Shown here: positions 1-13,873 of the stretch, piece by piece
Layout: each line of letters opens with the position of its first letter
How positions within the stretch are numbered: the first letter of the stretch is position 1
NCBI GenBank assembly: GCA_001692895.1
Contig: KV748195.1
Coordinates: 1,984,001 to 2,048,000 of the forward strand
DNA: 64,000 nt
From: Cenococcum geophilum 1.58
Lineage: Eukaryota; Ascomycota; Dothideomycetes; Gloniales; Gloniaceae
Reading direction: 5' to 3'
The notes under the pieces: model-generated
The model's database searches: none
What the model was told of the DNA's origin: nothing
What the model saw: only the letters and a program-made list of their open reading frames with translations
Translations under genes and position numbers: made by a program

Positions 1-1121
1 GTCGCCTATAGTTAAGATAACTGGGTAGATTACCTCCTACTAGGTAAATTCGCAGCAAATAACTACGTCTTAACCACTATAGGACTTACCCCATTCTTTA
101 TAAATAAGGGTTATCACCCCCAATCTAGCATAGAGCCACCAGAACCTATTAATAAGAAACTGCTATATAAAAAACGCCTTAAGATGCTAGTTACTAACTA
201 GTATACAGACCGTATAAAAAATCTACTTAACTACTATAAAAGAGAAATGGCCTAGGCTTAAGTAAAGTAGGCCTACTTTGCTAACTGTTATAGAACGCCA
301 CTACCAGAGATACGTGTTGGCGACTAGGTATGGCTAGATATACGCAATATCTCTACATAGAGGCCTATAAAGTTACTTAATTATAAGAACCTCGGCCCCT
401 ATTTAATTAAACGAGTTATTAATAGGGAAGCCGTATATAAGCTAGAACTCCTACCTACCCTAGCCACCCGCGGGATATAGCCCATATTTCACCTATAGCT
501 ACTACACCTCTATTAGCCCAACCCCTTATTAGGGCAGACATAGCCTAAACCCCTACTAATACTAATCTAAGACGAAAACGAAGACGAGAACCATAAGGAG
601 TGGACCGTTAAACGAATTATTAACTCTAAATACTTTAGCAAAGGTAGAGGACGACAGCTCTACTACAGAGCTATATATATAGGATTCGATATAGATTAGC
701 CAGAATAGCAACTATAGGAAAACTTTAAAAATGCAAAGGATCTAATTAGCGACTTTTACTACGCGAACCTATAGAAACTGGGCCTAAGCAGAGACTTTAT
801 ACCTAATCCCCTATAGGAGCCCTTATAGAGTTAAACCGTTATATATTACCACATAAGGGCAAATTGCCATTAAATTGCCGTTAAATTGCGGCAAAGTGCA
901 ATCACGTAACCGGAATATCGTTAAGATATCTAGGAACTTTAACCAGCGGTTAAAGTTATCTAATTAGTCGGATTCTTAGATACCAAGCCCTATTACATAA
1001 CGTTGTTTTAAGCCGTTAGTAATACCCCCCTTTCTTCTTTTCTATACCTTAAGTGTCTCTTCTATATATATATAGTAACCATAGCGTCGCCGGAGCTCCG
1101 CCTTTATAAGAGGGGGGGTAG
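1..1121 (+). mobile_element. 3' internal part of a Ty3/gypsy chromovirus (element 0), cut by window start
   Basis: The plus strand from about 300 to 830 reads as the end of a pol polyprotein with RIP-type stops. An integrase C-terminal GPY/F segment is visible near 390-500 (GPYLIKRVIN followed by a KLELLP-like stretch). A chromodomain follows at about 595-760 (EWTVKRIINSKYFSKGRGRQ, then a NAKDLISDFY-like helix). Positions 841-1107 are non-coding and hold repeated AAATTGCC words and a 23-nt palindrome. The G-rich polypurine tract at 1108-1121 directly precedes the 3' LTR. Gag, RT and RNase H lie outside the window. Confidence 0.85.
935..957. repeat. 23-nt palindrome in the 3' untranslated region of element 0
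   Basis: Arms AACTTTAACC and GGTTAAAGTT are separated by 3 nt (AGC). The same palindrome lies between the chromodomain and the 3' LTR of elements 3, 6, 7 and 8. Confidence 0.8.
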
Positions 1122-1314
1122 TGTTACGGAACCCTACCGCAGGGGCCTCTATAGGAGAGCCCCGTGCTCTCGCATACACCTCGCGTATAGCTTATATTAG
1201 CTACGCGTAGGTATATCACCTCCTTACGCCCTCGACCCTTACAATCGATCGCGTAATGTCTTGTAGACTCCTCGAATACATACGCTTTATAGCCACTACC
1301 CCCGTCCCGTGACA
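1122..1314 (+). repeat. 3' LTR of element 0
   Basis: A 193 bp LTR that starts TGTTACGGAACC just after the polypurine tract and ends CCCGTGACA. It keeps normal GC content and CpA/TpG dinucleotides, unlike its flanks, so it looks little affected by RIP. The open frame on its minus strand is incidental. Confidence 0.8.
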
Positions 1315-1319
1315 AATAA

Positions 1320-1615
1320 AGAGATAAGAAGTAGAAGATAATCCCTAAGGTTCTTAAGCTAGAAAAATATTAAAGATACGCAAGGTTAAAGCGTACTGCT
1401 AGTAGTAAGGGTAAAGAAGTACTGTAAAAGCCTAAGGATGCGCTAAAAAAGCTAAGAGTAAAGATAGTTCTAAAAGGAAAGAAAGCAGCTATTAAGGATA
1501 TCTTAAAAAAGCACTAGGTCCGCGAAAATAGTCTACTAAAAGCTACCGTTTATAATTACAAGAAAGAAAACCTTTAAAGTAGTCTTTGGGTTAAACGTCT
1601 AAAAAATACTAAGAA
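1320..1615 (+). pseudogene. RIP-broken reading frame of unknown origin next to the LINE 3' end
   Basis: About 97 codons read through in one frame if the few TAA/TAG codons are ignored. The product would be Lys-rich and basic (for example LKRTASSKGKEVL, DALKKLRVKIVLKGKKAAIK). No domain is recognised. The frame ends where the T-rich tract (the minus-strand LINE poly-A tail) begins at 1618, so the LINE may have inserted into it. It could be a gag or transposase tail; this is inference. Confidence 0.3.
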
Positions 1616-1617
1616 CC

Positions 1618-2929
1618 TTTTTTTATTTTTTATTTTTTTAATATCCATTGTATTATACTTACGTATAATACTACGCATGCAGCCTCTAGGCTATAGCGCT
1701 ATAGTTCTATCTATATAAATCCTTTTTAGGCAGCTTAATATATACTAGTAGCTATGTCTTAGTAGTTTATAAACCCTTAGAGGTTTACAGCTCCTTAGTA
1801 AAATACTAAGTTATTAGCAACTATTAGATAATAAGAAAACGGTAGAAAAAACTATAAGAAATCCTAACGCCCGTCTATATCCTTTTGTAATTTATTTCTA
1901 TCCTTTTACTTTTTATTATCTATTTACTAAAAGCCTAGTAAGAGTTACCTCCTTCTAAAGATCCTACTGCCATTAGCCACTTTCTAGTAGCTCTCCCTAT
2001 CTTGTCTAGAAATGGAAAAAGTGTCTCTTTTCCTTCTTTTGTGCAAAATAACTTCTTTAGAGAAAGTGAAGAGCTTAGTCGCGTTTGTATTTCCTTTCTC
2101 TCTTCTCTATATAGGTTGCAATCTAGTTGTAGGTGCTTGGGGGTTTATATAGCATTACATTCCCTAAAATATATACCTTTTTTTATCCTTTCCTACTGTT
2201 TTAGAGAAGGGTTTAAAATAGCCTTTTCCTAATTTTAGCTGGAAGAAGGCCAATTATAGCTTTTTAGGATATCTATTCTTATAGGCTTTAAGAGAGAAAA
2301 AAATAGCTTCCTTTACAAATCCTAGTATAGTATTTTCCTTTGTTCTTATTCTGGTGCCAATTATTTTTCCACTATTCTAGTATATTTTCTCTTGCTAGTC
2401 TTTTAATATGGGATAAAGAAGTATAAAAAGATTGTATTTTTCTTTTAGTAAGGCCTTTTTTAGCTAGTTTATCTACTATTTTATTTCTATAGATTTTTAG
2501 GTGGCTAGGAACCTAATAAAAGTTAATAAAGATATTCTTACTAGCTAGATAGGAATGGCTTTGCGTAATTTTAAAAACTAGTTCTTATCCTCCTATAAGA
2601 GAATTAAGTTATAATCTTTTAACAGCTACTTAGCTATCTATTAAGATATAGACCTATTTCTCTTTTAGTTTTTATTACTTTAGGTGTTTTAAGGCCCTAT
2701 AGACTGTATAAAGCTCTATATTTATAATTTCTATATAAGGTCCTAGATTCCAGTCCGTTACATATTTAATCCTATTTCTCTCTCCTATTTTATATATAGC
2801 TACTATATTTAATTTATCATCTTTAAAGCCATCTATATAGTATATATCTATTAAGTTACACTTTAGAGATTCTTATAGATTTTCTATTTGTCTTATATAT
2901 TCTTATACAGCTTCTTCTTTACTACCTTT
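1618..2929 (-). mobile_element. LINE segment with RNase H domain and poly-A tail (3' piece)
   Basis: On the minus strand, 2905-2400 reads as a LINE RNase H. A YIDGFKDDKLNIVAIYKIG-like start (the YTDGS region) is followed by an IELYTVYRALKHLK helix, a VYILIDS segment (the TDSQAA region) and a VPSHLKIYRNKIVDKLAKKG end. Stops fall where Gln or Trp is expected, as RIP produces. The T-rich run at 1618-1640 is a poly-A tail on the minus strand and marks the LINE 3' end. Positions 1641-2390 hold the downstream part with no recognised domain. The LINE continues at 16832 after LTR element 1. RNase H places it among LINE clades that carry this domain (Tad or I-like). Confidence 0.8.
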
Positions 2930-3172
2930 TATTACGGCGCTAGTAGAAACTAGTGGATATTGGTGGATTATGGCGGACAATCGCAGACAGTTTTAGACAG
3001 TTTTAAATAATTGCCGTCACGTAACCAGAGGATTGGATATAATGTTAAGTGGCGCCGCCCTTCGTCTCCTTTTCTTTCTTTAGCTTTAGATCCTCGTTTA
3101 TAGACTACCAATTATATAGGCTTGCGCGTCCCTCTTACCGTGCTCGTGCTGTAATTAACTAAGTCGCTAATA
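2930..3172 (+). repeat. 5' LTR of element 1
   Basis: 243 bp. It starts TATTACGGCGC (a G-to-A change from TGTTACGG) and ends CGCTAATA. It is 20 bp longer than the 3' copy because of an indel near position 2950. Confidence 0.9.
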
Positions 3173-6100
3173 TTATCTAAAGCTCATCTACTCTTCTTTC
3201 TAAGAAGGAACTTAAATATATTTATAGGACTATAAATAAGAATAGAATATAGAAATAGACCTAAAGACTATTACTAAAACTTAAAAAATAGAACTAGAAG
3301 AACAGAAAAGAATAATAAGACCTATAGAATATGTATAGACTAGAACTCCTATAGAATCCTATTAAAAGTTATCCTAACGACTGTACTACTATGCTAAGAA
3401 ATACAGCGGCTGGCAAAGCAGCCGTAAGACCCTTAAATACTTCCGATAGTAAAATAGCAACTAACTTAAACTTTTAGGTAAAGCTTGTAGTAGCTGATAC
3501 TAAAATTAAACGACTTTAAGAGTTACTTAAAGCTAGAGAACCCCCTATACCTAGTAAAGAGTTATTAGACACCTAGAGACTTGCTATAGTTCTTAAAACT
3601 ATAGCCTAACGTACAGCATTAGTATTGTCGCGGTCTATAAAGGTTATAGACCCCCTATTGCTTATAGATAAAACTAACCCTATATTTAATAATTAGAAGC
3701 TTTAATTATATAATAAGCTTAAAGTTAATGTGGATTACTTTCCTACTACTAGGGCCAAAATACCCTACGCCTTCGGCCGTACTAGTAGGGATGTATAGAC
3801 GCACCTACGTCCGCGATATGTATAGGACTTAATAAATCCCTTCCTCTTTAGAGAAGAGATAATTATATACCTATCTTCTATCTATAAGGACCTCTTTAAA
3901 GTATAAAACGCCTAACTTAATTATAAAAGCTTAAATATAAAAACGATAGAGACTTTCTTAGCCTTTTAGACCCACTTTTTATACCTAGCCGGCTAGGCTT
4001 AAATTCCCTAGGAAGATTTAATACTAGACCTATTTAATAAACTTACCCTAGACCTATAGCAAGCCGTACTACTAGTTTTTACTATTATATAGACGCTAAA
4101 GGAACTTACGGATTAGTGCTTAGCTATTAACTAAGGCCTTTACTAAATTAAGGTATACGCTAAACAGTATAAAGCCAGAAACCCTTTAAATTAGACTATA
4201 AGTAATATAAAAACGGCCTATAATACCCTAGCATAATTAGTAACCCCTATAGCACTACCTATATAGCCTATTACTAATTTAGTAGCTAGCTATATAGCTA
4301 GCCCTACTATAAGTCTAGTGAACGCTTAGCCTATATATAGTAACCCCTATATATAGGCCCTTAGTAATTAAGGAGCTTGCCTTTTTTATAGTTAAAAAGG
4401 TTATTATATAAAGGATTGCCTAATAAATATAAAAGTGGACGAGGTTTTATTAATCTAGGAGGATAGTATTAAGTTAAAAAAGGAGGAACTCTAGAGGAAG
4501 ATTCCTTTTTAGGGTTAAAAGGGATTAATATATTATATATTAATCTAGGTCGGCTAGTTAGTAGAAAAAGCTATACTATCCCTGATACTTTATTCTATAA
4601 TAGATATTAAGTTTTAACCTCTGCTTTAGCTAACCTTTTAAATATACCTATTAAAGAACTACCTAAATTAATTCCTATTTATGGGTATAATGGGTAGATA
4701 GGGCTACCTATTATAACTATCTTACGGATTTACCTCTATATTAATAGACGAAGGTAGTATAATATCCCCTTATTACGGACCTAAGAAGCTATAATATAAT
4801 CTTAAAAAGAAAATAGCTAGCCTAAAACTCTACCCCTAACCCCTTCTTTTATAAAAGAAATTAGTATTATAATAGAAAATCTTATATAGCCCTAGGTTAA
4901 TACTATTTGCTAAATAGATACTATATATAGAGACTAGGCCTTTAAAAAAGATATATAGCTTAACCCGCAATAGAGCTATATATTACGCCGCCCCTAGACT
5001 AGCTATATTACGCTACTTATATTAAAGACCTAGGAGGCTAGTAGTAGCCTAGCTAGGTTAACTATAGAGGACTTAGGATATACGCAGATATAAATAAAAG
5101 CTAGGAATATTAGACGCTATACTAAACTAATAAATAGGATAAATAACTTATAGAAAATAAAATATAAGCTAAGGAAGACTATAAACCCTATACCGTAAAA
5201 TTTAACCTAATAAATATCAGCAAAGAAACCAGCGGACCTCCTACTAGTTAATATCTACTATATTAGTGCCGTAGGATATTACTAGAACTTAGTTTAGCCT
5301 AATACCATCGCCTTTATAACTAGCTTATATAAAATTAATTAAATAATTAAAGAAAAGAAAAGTAAGCTTAGCTGATAAAAAAGTAAGCTTATAGATAAGG
5401 AACTAGTAGAATAAAAGCTGCCCTATTAATACTAGAAATTAAAAAAAATATTCTCTAAAGTAGCGTCTAATATACTCCCACTTTACTAACTATATAACTA
5501 TAAGATTAAAATTAAGTAGGGTGAGGAAAATACCCTTAGCTTTAGCCCCCTTTATAACTAGTTTATTGCTAAATTATAGGTTATAAAGTAGTATCTTATT
5601 AATAACCTAAATAAGGGCTTTATTAAGCCTAGCTAAGCCCTTTTTACCTTACCTATTTTTTTTTATTAAAAAGCTAAATAGAGAACTTCGCTTCTGCGTT
5701 AATTACTAATATAACCCGCAAGGACCGCTATCCGCTACCCCTATTTAATAAGACTCTAGCCTAAATAAGTAGAGCTAAGGTCTTTATAAGGCTTAATATC
5801 CGCTAGGCCTTTTATTAAATTAGAATAAACCCTAGGTTTAAAGATTTTATTATATTTTAGACCTATTATAGAACGTATAAATATAAGGTACTTCTTTTTA
5901 GACTAACTAACGGACTAGCTATATACTAGCGGTACACAAATAATATACTCTTTAACTACCTTAATAACTTCTATACGGCCTATTTAAATAATATTATATC
6001 TACTCTAAGAATAAGCTAGAATATAAGAAGTATATTTATAAAGTCCTATAACGGCTCCGTAAGGCTAGCCTCTAGGTTAATATTAAGAAGTTAGAGTTTA

Positions 6101-6348
6101 GTATTAAGTATATAAAGTACCTAGGTTTTATTATTAGTATAAATAGAATTAAAGCCAACCTAGAGAAAATAGCTATAATTAACTAGTAGGCACCCTTATA
6201 GACCGTAAAGGGGGTATAATTATTTTTAGGTTTTTATAACTTCTATTAATGCTTTATTAAGAACTATAGTAGAATTGCCTAGCCTTTTAACTATTTTACT
6301 AGAAAAGACTAGCCCTTTTACTTTAACGCTGTATATAGATAGGCCTTT

Positions 6349-6772
6349 TATAACGGAACCTTATAGCAAGAACTACGATAGGTTTATTAATGGGCTAGGT
6401 GTGTAGGAAATGTAAGTACAAAAGTTAACAACGTAATAACAACTGGTGGAGTAGTTGCCTAATAGATTAACTCCAATTATATTCTGAGAATTACTATAAG
6501 GAAGGAACTATCTAGGTAGGGACTAAGGGTCCTTAAATATACGACCATACTCCTATAAAATCCTTCTTATACGTGATATACATCTTATATATAAGGTACG
6601 TAAGTTCCTCTTATTCCTCTCGTTTAATACGTAGTACATTATATGCCTTAGTTACCATTCCTCGTTATATAGTTCTATTAGCTCCATTCCGGACCATGCC
6701 TAAATTAACTAACTAGCTTTTTCCGTCTCTTCTCTAAGTAGTTATAATATTGTACTTAAAGCGTCCGTAATA
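6349..6772 (-). repeat. 3' LTR of element 2 (left end)
   Basis: 424 bp. It begins TATAACGGAACC (from TGTAACGG) and ends GTCCGTAATA. It is the same length as the right copy and differs by many transitions. Confidence 0.93.
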
Positions 6773-7529
6773 CCATCTCCCTCCTCTTTATTTTCGTCCT
6801 TAAAGATTTAAAATATCTCTAAGTTATTCACTAGAGGTATAATATCCGTTTAATTAATTTAGTTAATATTATTACTTATTATGCCTAAAGCAATTTCTTC
6901 TTTATACGCCCAACATCGTGCTCGCACTATTGCTGCAATATTATCTCTTAGTAAGATTATACCGTCTCCATATTCTTGTTGTTTAAAAGAGGGGTTAGTT
7001 TATGTTACGTTGGTAAACCCTTTGTCTTAGCAACCTTCCTCTTACTTAGAGTATACTAGAGCGAATATTTATTCGTCCTATAACGTTTGCTCTACTTCTA
7101 ATGCTAAATATATGCAACCTATTACTCTTAATAGTTGTCTAGTTCCCTAATTAATTTATTTTAGGGTTTTATATTTAATCTACTGCTATACGGCTAGATA
7201 GTAAACTATCGTAAGCCCTTACTAAGTTGGAATGTTCCCATAATGCGGAATAGAAGGCCCTAGACGCTTAAATTGCGGCGTTTACTTATCTGCTTTGTCT
7301 TAAGAAGGTTTATAAGAAGGTTTATTTTAAGAAGTAGAAACTTATAGAATAAGGTTTATAGGAACTAGGTAATAAAAGAATAGATTCTCCTCCAATAGAG
7401 AAGGAAACAGATCTAAGTAGTTCAGTAGCTGCTCTTCTTAGGTCCCCCTTAGGTAACTTATTCTTTGGCGATCCTTCTTTATTAATACTACCTAACCTAA
7501 TCTCTTCTAATACTCCTATACCTTTCCTA

Positions 7530-10500
7530 TAGTGTTCTTTAAATTCTCTAGTAGCTCCCAGGTAGTCTTAGTATAGCCTATCCACTTTACTTCGTACCAT
7601 ATTTTATTGTTAATGTCCTTATAACTAATAATCCTTAAAACTTACTATTCGTCTTCTTCCTGCCCTCTATACGTATCTACTTTATAAACTAGTAGCTTAA
7701 TATTCCTATATACTAGCTCTAGCATTGCGATATACTATATAGGGTAGATCTTTATTTTAGCTAGTAGGTTTAACTTAAATATAACTGGTAAAATCCTTTA
7801 TATAATTTTAAAAGGTCCTAGTCTAATATAGTCTAATTTTTTGCTTAGTTATTAACTCTTGAAATTTTTATATAGTAGCCATACTTTATCTCCCTCCTTA
7901 AGATCTAGTCCCTTAGATCTCTTAGCATTATAGTACTTTTTCATTCTCTCTTATACTTTCTTTACTAATTCCATAAGGTCTATATAAAGATTCATTAATG
8001 TCTTCATTCTCTCTTTAGCTATACTACTCGTTTTTTTTACTTGCCGTGGTAACAATAATATTCTCGGCTTATATCCATAATTTGCCTTAAATAGTAATGT
8101 GCCTATTCCTTCTTAAGATATTACATTGTATGCGAACTATATAACTAGTAATAGCAATACCCAATTATTCTGTGCATAATTAATATAATGCCTTAGGTAC
8201 TGCTCTAGCGTCTAATTTAACCTTTCTATTTAACCGTCTGTCTGCGGATAATATGCAGTAGAAGTTGCTGCTTAAACTCCTTGCTTCGCTAAGAATACTT
8301 CCTAAAATGCTGCTATAAATTTTAGATCTCTATCTAATATAATCTTACTTAGTGCTCTATATCTTATAAATACTTCCTTAACATAGATTCTAGCAACATC
8401 CTCCGCTAAGATTTCTTCTGTACATACTATAAAGTATCCCTACTTTATAAGCTTATCTACTATTACTAAAATCGCGTTATAATCTTGTCTGGTAATAGGA
8501 TCTTTTAATTTCGGCAACTTAATAATAAAGTCCTATAATATGATCTCCTATGGTCTCTCTAGTATTTTAACAAGTTATAGCCCTCTATATAGCTTATGCC
8601 TCGTCAATTTATTCCTTTAATAATCTAAATATTCCTTTATAACCTTTCTAGCTATCCTTTAAATTCTATTAATAATGTACTCCTCCTAAAGTCTTAACAC
8701 TAAGCCCGTAGCTCCATTATGTTCTTAGGTTAGTCCCTTATAGAAGTCCTCTATAAACTACTCTGCTATACTTTTTAGGATGTACTTTGCTTCTTAATTT
8801 TCGTATATATCCGTCTATAGATCTTCTAGCTATGCCTTTAGAATTCTTTATACCCAAAAGCTTTTTAGTGTCTTATAGACTTTCTTTAGTTTATTATTTT
8901 CTTAAGTTGCTATAATTTTCGGATAATTATACCTAATTAATCCTTCTGTATCTTTTCGCAATAAAGCCCTTAATGGCTTTTCCTTATTTTATAGTTTAGT
9001 TTTACGGCTTAAAGCATCTGCCTGCGTATTATCTGTACCTTTAATATACTAAATCTTAAAATAGTATTCCGTAAGCATCTCTACCCATCTAACCTATCTT
9101 TAGTTAAGTTCCTTTATTATTAAAAATCCTGTTAGGTTCTTATGATCCGTCTTAACTATAAATAGTTTCTCTGTGCCTTATAAGAATGCTCTCTATTCCT
9201 TTAATACTATAACTATACCTAATAACTCCTTGTTGTAGATATTATAGTTTAACTTCAGTAGTGTTATCTTCCGACTATAGTATGCCACTAGGTGCCATTT
9301 ATCTTAATGTCTTTATATAAAGTATGCCCCTAGTATATAGTCTAATATATCTATTTCTACAACCGTCTCTAGTCCTAGTTAATAGATCTTAAGAACTAGC
9401 TCCTAGGTAAATAACTCTTTGACTTTCTTAAAGAGTTCTCTTTACTTCTCTCCCTATGCCTATAGTTCTTCTTTCTTTATTAACCGCGTAAATAGCTTAA
9501 TATTTTTTAACTATTGCGCTATAAACCTTCTATAGTAATTATAAAACCCTAGGAACGATCTTAACTGTATAACGTTCTCTAGTTCCTACCAATTTACTAT
9601 AGCCTTAATCTTCTTTGGATCTATACTAAGTTAGCCTAGTTTAATAATAAATTTAACGAAATCGGTCTTCCTGGTAAAGAACTCGTATTTTTTAATTACT
9701 ACTAGCATCTGTTCTTCTTGTAGTCTTTTTAAGACCTATTTAACATATTCCCCGTGTTCTTCCTTAGTTATTAAGTAGATAATAATATTATTAAGATATA
9801 CTATAACAAATTCATCTAAGTGTTCCCCTAATATATTGTTAATACGCTTCTAGAACGTTGCTAGTATATTTATAAGCCTAAATTGCATAACTAATAGTTT
9901 ATATAGTCCTTTCTTTAACCTAAAGGCTGCCTTTTATTTATTGCCTTCCTTAATCCTAATCTGATAGTACGCCCATCTTAGATCTATCTTCGTAAAGATT
10001 TACGTATTACCTATCCTGTCTTAAATTTCGCTAATTAAGGGTAAAGGATACCTATCCTTCTTGGTAATACTGTTTAATTATCTATAGTTAATACACAGCC
10101 TTAGTTTGCTATTCTTCTTTAGTATAAACAGTATTAGATAACCTGCTAATAACTATGATGGTCTAATGTATCCTTTTTATAGATTTTCCTAGACAAACTC
10201 TTTTAACGCTCTATCTTCTTCTTTAGTAAGCTTATAGATTAAAAAGAACTTTAGACTTATTCCTAGTTCTAACTCTATTTTATAGTCCTATGCTATATAT
10301 TTTAACAGCTTTTTACTTTCCGGTAACTATAGTTTCTTACTATACTTATAGTATCTCTTTGGTATATAGCTTAGTCCTTTTTCTATTTCTTTATAGGTTG
10401 CTCCTATTTAGTACTATACTAACTTAGCTTATTATTGCATCTTACAGTGTTAAGTATTTCTAATATTAACCTAACCTATAATCTAATTAATTCTTAAATT

Positions 10501-13500
10501 GTATTCCTATAACTAAGGCATACCTAATACTGCCTTATCTTGTCCTAATAGTAGGATATTAAAAGACATCTTAATTTATCTTCCTTTAATAGTTATCTAA
10601 ATAGGTCCTATTTTAAGATTAATAATCCCTCCTCTATAGGTTATTAGATCTCCTAAAATTATAACTAATAGGTAAGGTTGCTCCTTTTATCTATAAGGTA
10701 GTCCTATTCTCTTAACTACTACTAGTAAAATGTGGTTTCGCGTTACTCTACTATCTATTAGCGCTTTAAACTGCTAATCTTGCCAATTAATTTGTAAATT
10801 TAGGTGTTGTCCTTGAATTCCTTTAAGGGTCTAAGGCTCTACCACTAGCTCCCTCTAGTCCCGTAGGCCTCTACTTTTCCTAACTATTAACTGCTTAATC
10901 CTGGTACACTTAGCTTATTCTTTAGCCAATGCCTAATTTGCTTTTTATCTTTAATATACTATAGATACGTGTTTTCTAGGCATTCCCACTACTGTTATCT
11001 GTCTAAGTATTCTTCTATAAGGAATTTTCCTGGTTAAAGTACTAAACTTCCTTCCTCTTAGATCTCTATTGGATGCTATCTATATATATATTTAGTATTT
11101 CTATACTATTACTTGTCCGTTATCTAGTATATCCTTATAGGGTATTTCCAATTCTTTTTTTTTAGATTCTTATGCATTTCGTATATATCGTCTACGTATA
11201 TAATCTATAATATCGTGTGGTATGCTAGGTGCTTTAGGTTAACTTTTGGCTTGTCTTTATCCCTAAGTTTAAACCTTTATTATGCTGATCTAAACGTTAT
11301 AACTTTATTCGTAGGTACTAAAATGCGTCTCTTGCTTCTTTAGTCCTCTAAATATTCCTCTAGATCCTTTGTTATTATAATTAAGGCTCCTTTAATATAT
11401 GTTATAGCCTTTTCTGTAATTAGGTAGTTTTAGATAACTTTTTTATCCAACTATATATAGAAATCTTCCTACTTATTACTATGTTGTTGCCTATACCACT
11501 TTTGGTATAGTTGCTAGAGTATATATAGTCTATCCGTAAGGAAATATCTCTTTATTACTACGTCGTAATAGCCTTTAGTATATTGTTCCTTAAACCTAGT
11601 AGGAATCCCTAGATTCTCTTCTTATTCTAGTTTAATAAGCTACTTAGCTCTTAATATGCCTACTCTTAGCCTATTAGTGATTCTTTATACTGGTGCTCTG
11701 TCCTTTATATATCCTAATATACTAAATCTCTTGTCTAGTTTCTGTTCTTGCTATGAGGTAATTTTTACTCTAAATTCCTCTATGGTTTCCTTCACGTTGT
11801 GTCTTATAAGTGGATCCTTAAAGTTTCCTTGCTTCTTAATCTTAGTATCGACTTTTTAATCTTTAGGCTAAACACTATACTCCCCTAGTAAGTCTTCTAG
11901 GTCTATATATCTGTCTCCTAATCTAATCGCTATTTATACTATAGATTCTCTAATCTATAAAGAAGCTCCTAGCCTCTTATTTATAGGTGTCCTAATTTAT
12001 ACCCTAAATTCTTAACCCCTTAAATTCTTTAATCCTAAGCTTGCTTCTAATTTAAGCTTAGCCCCTACCTTAGTCTAACTAGGCTTGACTGGTGTCCTCG
12101 TCTCGTCTTAAGAGTCCTAGATCTCACTCATCTTATCTTGAAAATCTTATATTATTAGGAATTCTTATCTTAAGCTTATTCGTATATCTTTAAACTAAGC
12201 CGCTACTCTACTCTATCGGTTTCTGTCCGTTATAGGTCCTTAAGCTTATCTTATTTCGTCTTAAGAATCTTAGTTGTCTTTTATCTTATCTTAAGAATCT
12301 TAAGCCTTTAGCCTTTTGCCTTTATTAAGTGCCGAAGTGGTTCGCTATCCTACTTTTCTTACGTTTTACGAAGCGATAGATATTGTGTCTAGTGGGGTTT
12401 CGATCCCTACTAATGTTCCTTATTCTATAATAGAATTATCCTCTATTTTTAATATAATATCTCTAAGGTCTACTTACTCCTAGTAAGCAGCTCTTATTAC
12501 CTTATCGTCATGGAATGTTTTGCCTAGGTTAAATTTATCGTCCTTAATATCCGATCTGCGAACTGGTTTATTAGTTCCTTTGTATCCTATAGGTGCTAGC
12601 TTTTATAGCTAGTAGCTTACGCCATACTTAGCGTCCTTATAAATTTGGCATGCGTTATTATAATAAAACGCAAAACTTTTAATTAAATATTCTTTTATTC
12701 CTTATAGTATATTGTTGTCCCTTTATATATATATATCGTCTGCTAGTCTTATACCTTTTACTATATAGTAACTCTACCTACTTCTACAGTCTCTAATATA
12801 ATAACCCTATTTTCCGTAATTTATATAAGCTCCTTTTTTAAACCATTTCTCTTGTTATAGAGTCCGCCTAAATGTCTTTTACTATTAAGATCCCTGATTT
12901 AGCCTCTGCTCCTTAAACCTTTAATTACTTAATCCTTATCCTTTAGGTTTCTATAGTTTGCTCTATTTCTTATAGGCTTCTTTAGTACTACTTAGGTCCA
13001 TTAGCTCTGCGCCATACTATAGTTTTTAACTTAGCTTTTATCGTTACGTACTCTACGCCTTATATAACTATAAAACTCTATCCTAGCCTTACTTAGCCTA
13101 TTCCCTTTAGTAGATCTAATTGTTAATCTTAATTGCCTAATCTATTAGATTTCTTAGGGTGTCCGTATCTTCTATTAGGATAATTATATCCTAGACTTTA
13201 GCCTTAAGTCCCTGTTTATACTATGCTATAAGCGCCCTATTATTCCACTTTACTTATATTGCTAGTGTCTGGAACTATATTATATACTTAATTACTAAAG
13301 TTTGTTATATGAGGTTCTGGAGTTTTTTTTCTACTATAGTTATTTCTTCTAGGTCTCTAAATATCTGCGTAAGTCGTTCTATAAATCCTTCCCAACTTAA
13401 GAATATAAATTGCACATCTTAGTTAGTGGTTGTTATTCTGTTTACCTGTATCTCTATAAGGTAAGGTTTAAACTACTTAAGTGCTTTTCCTAATAAGAAT

Positions 13501-13850
13501 AGTCCTGTGTAGGCTATCCGATCTATAGATATAGGTAACTTTACTCCCTTCTATAAGACCTTAAAGTGTATCTGCGTAAGGAATCCTTTAAGCTTTAACC
13601 TCTTTCCTATAAATCTCTTAATTAATAGTAGCTTAATCTTTACTGCTCCTATCCTATTAAGTCTTTCTTCTAACACTATATTGTTAGCTATTAGCTGGTT
13701 AACTATTTCCTATAGCTGTCCGACCGTTACAGGTTGCTATAAGTTAGTATCCGCCATATTAGTATTACCTCCTGTCCTTAAAGTAGTTGCTGCCGTTAAT
13801 AGCGTTATAGTGGCTGCTTTTGGTGGTATATTGTTTAACTTCTTATATTA
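7530..13850 (-). pseudogene. gag-pol of element 2 (RIP-inactivated)
   Basis: Protease: an ALIDSRVTRNHILL segment (family DSGA) at about 10770-10730. RT: EHLDEFVIVYLNNII at about 9820-9775, where YLDD has become YLNN. Integrase: STAYYPQTDG followed by IERLN at about 8275-8220. Chromodomain: KIWYEVKWIGYTKTTWELL at about 7600-7545, the expected aromatic cage region. Stops at Gln/Trp positions inactivate all domains. Confidence 0.88.
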
Positions 13851-13873
13851 ATACCGTAATTAGGTAGTAATTA

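Noticed and set aside
1124-1315. 63-codon minus-strand open frame
   Set aside because: It coincides with the LTR of element 0 and has no coding features.
2002-2232. 76-codon plus-strand open frame
   Set aside because: Antisense to the LINE segment; no domain or context.
11656-11859. 67-codon plus-strand open frame
   Set aside because: Antisense to the gag-pol of element 2; hydrophobic by chance from AT-rich sequence.
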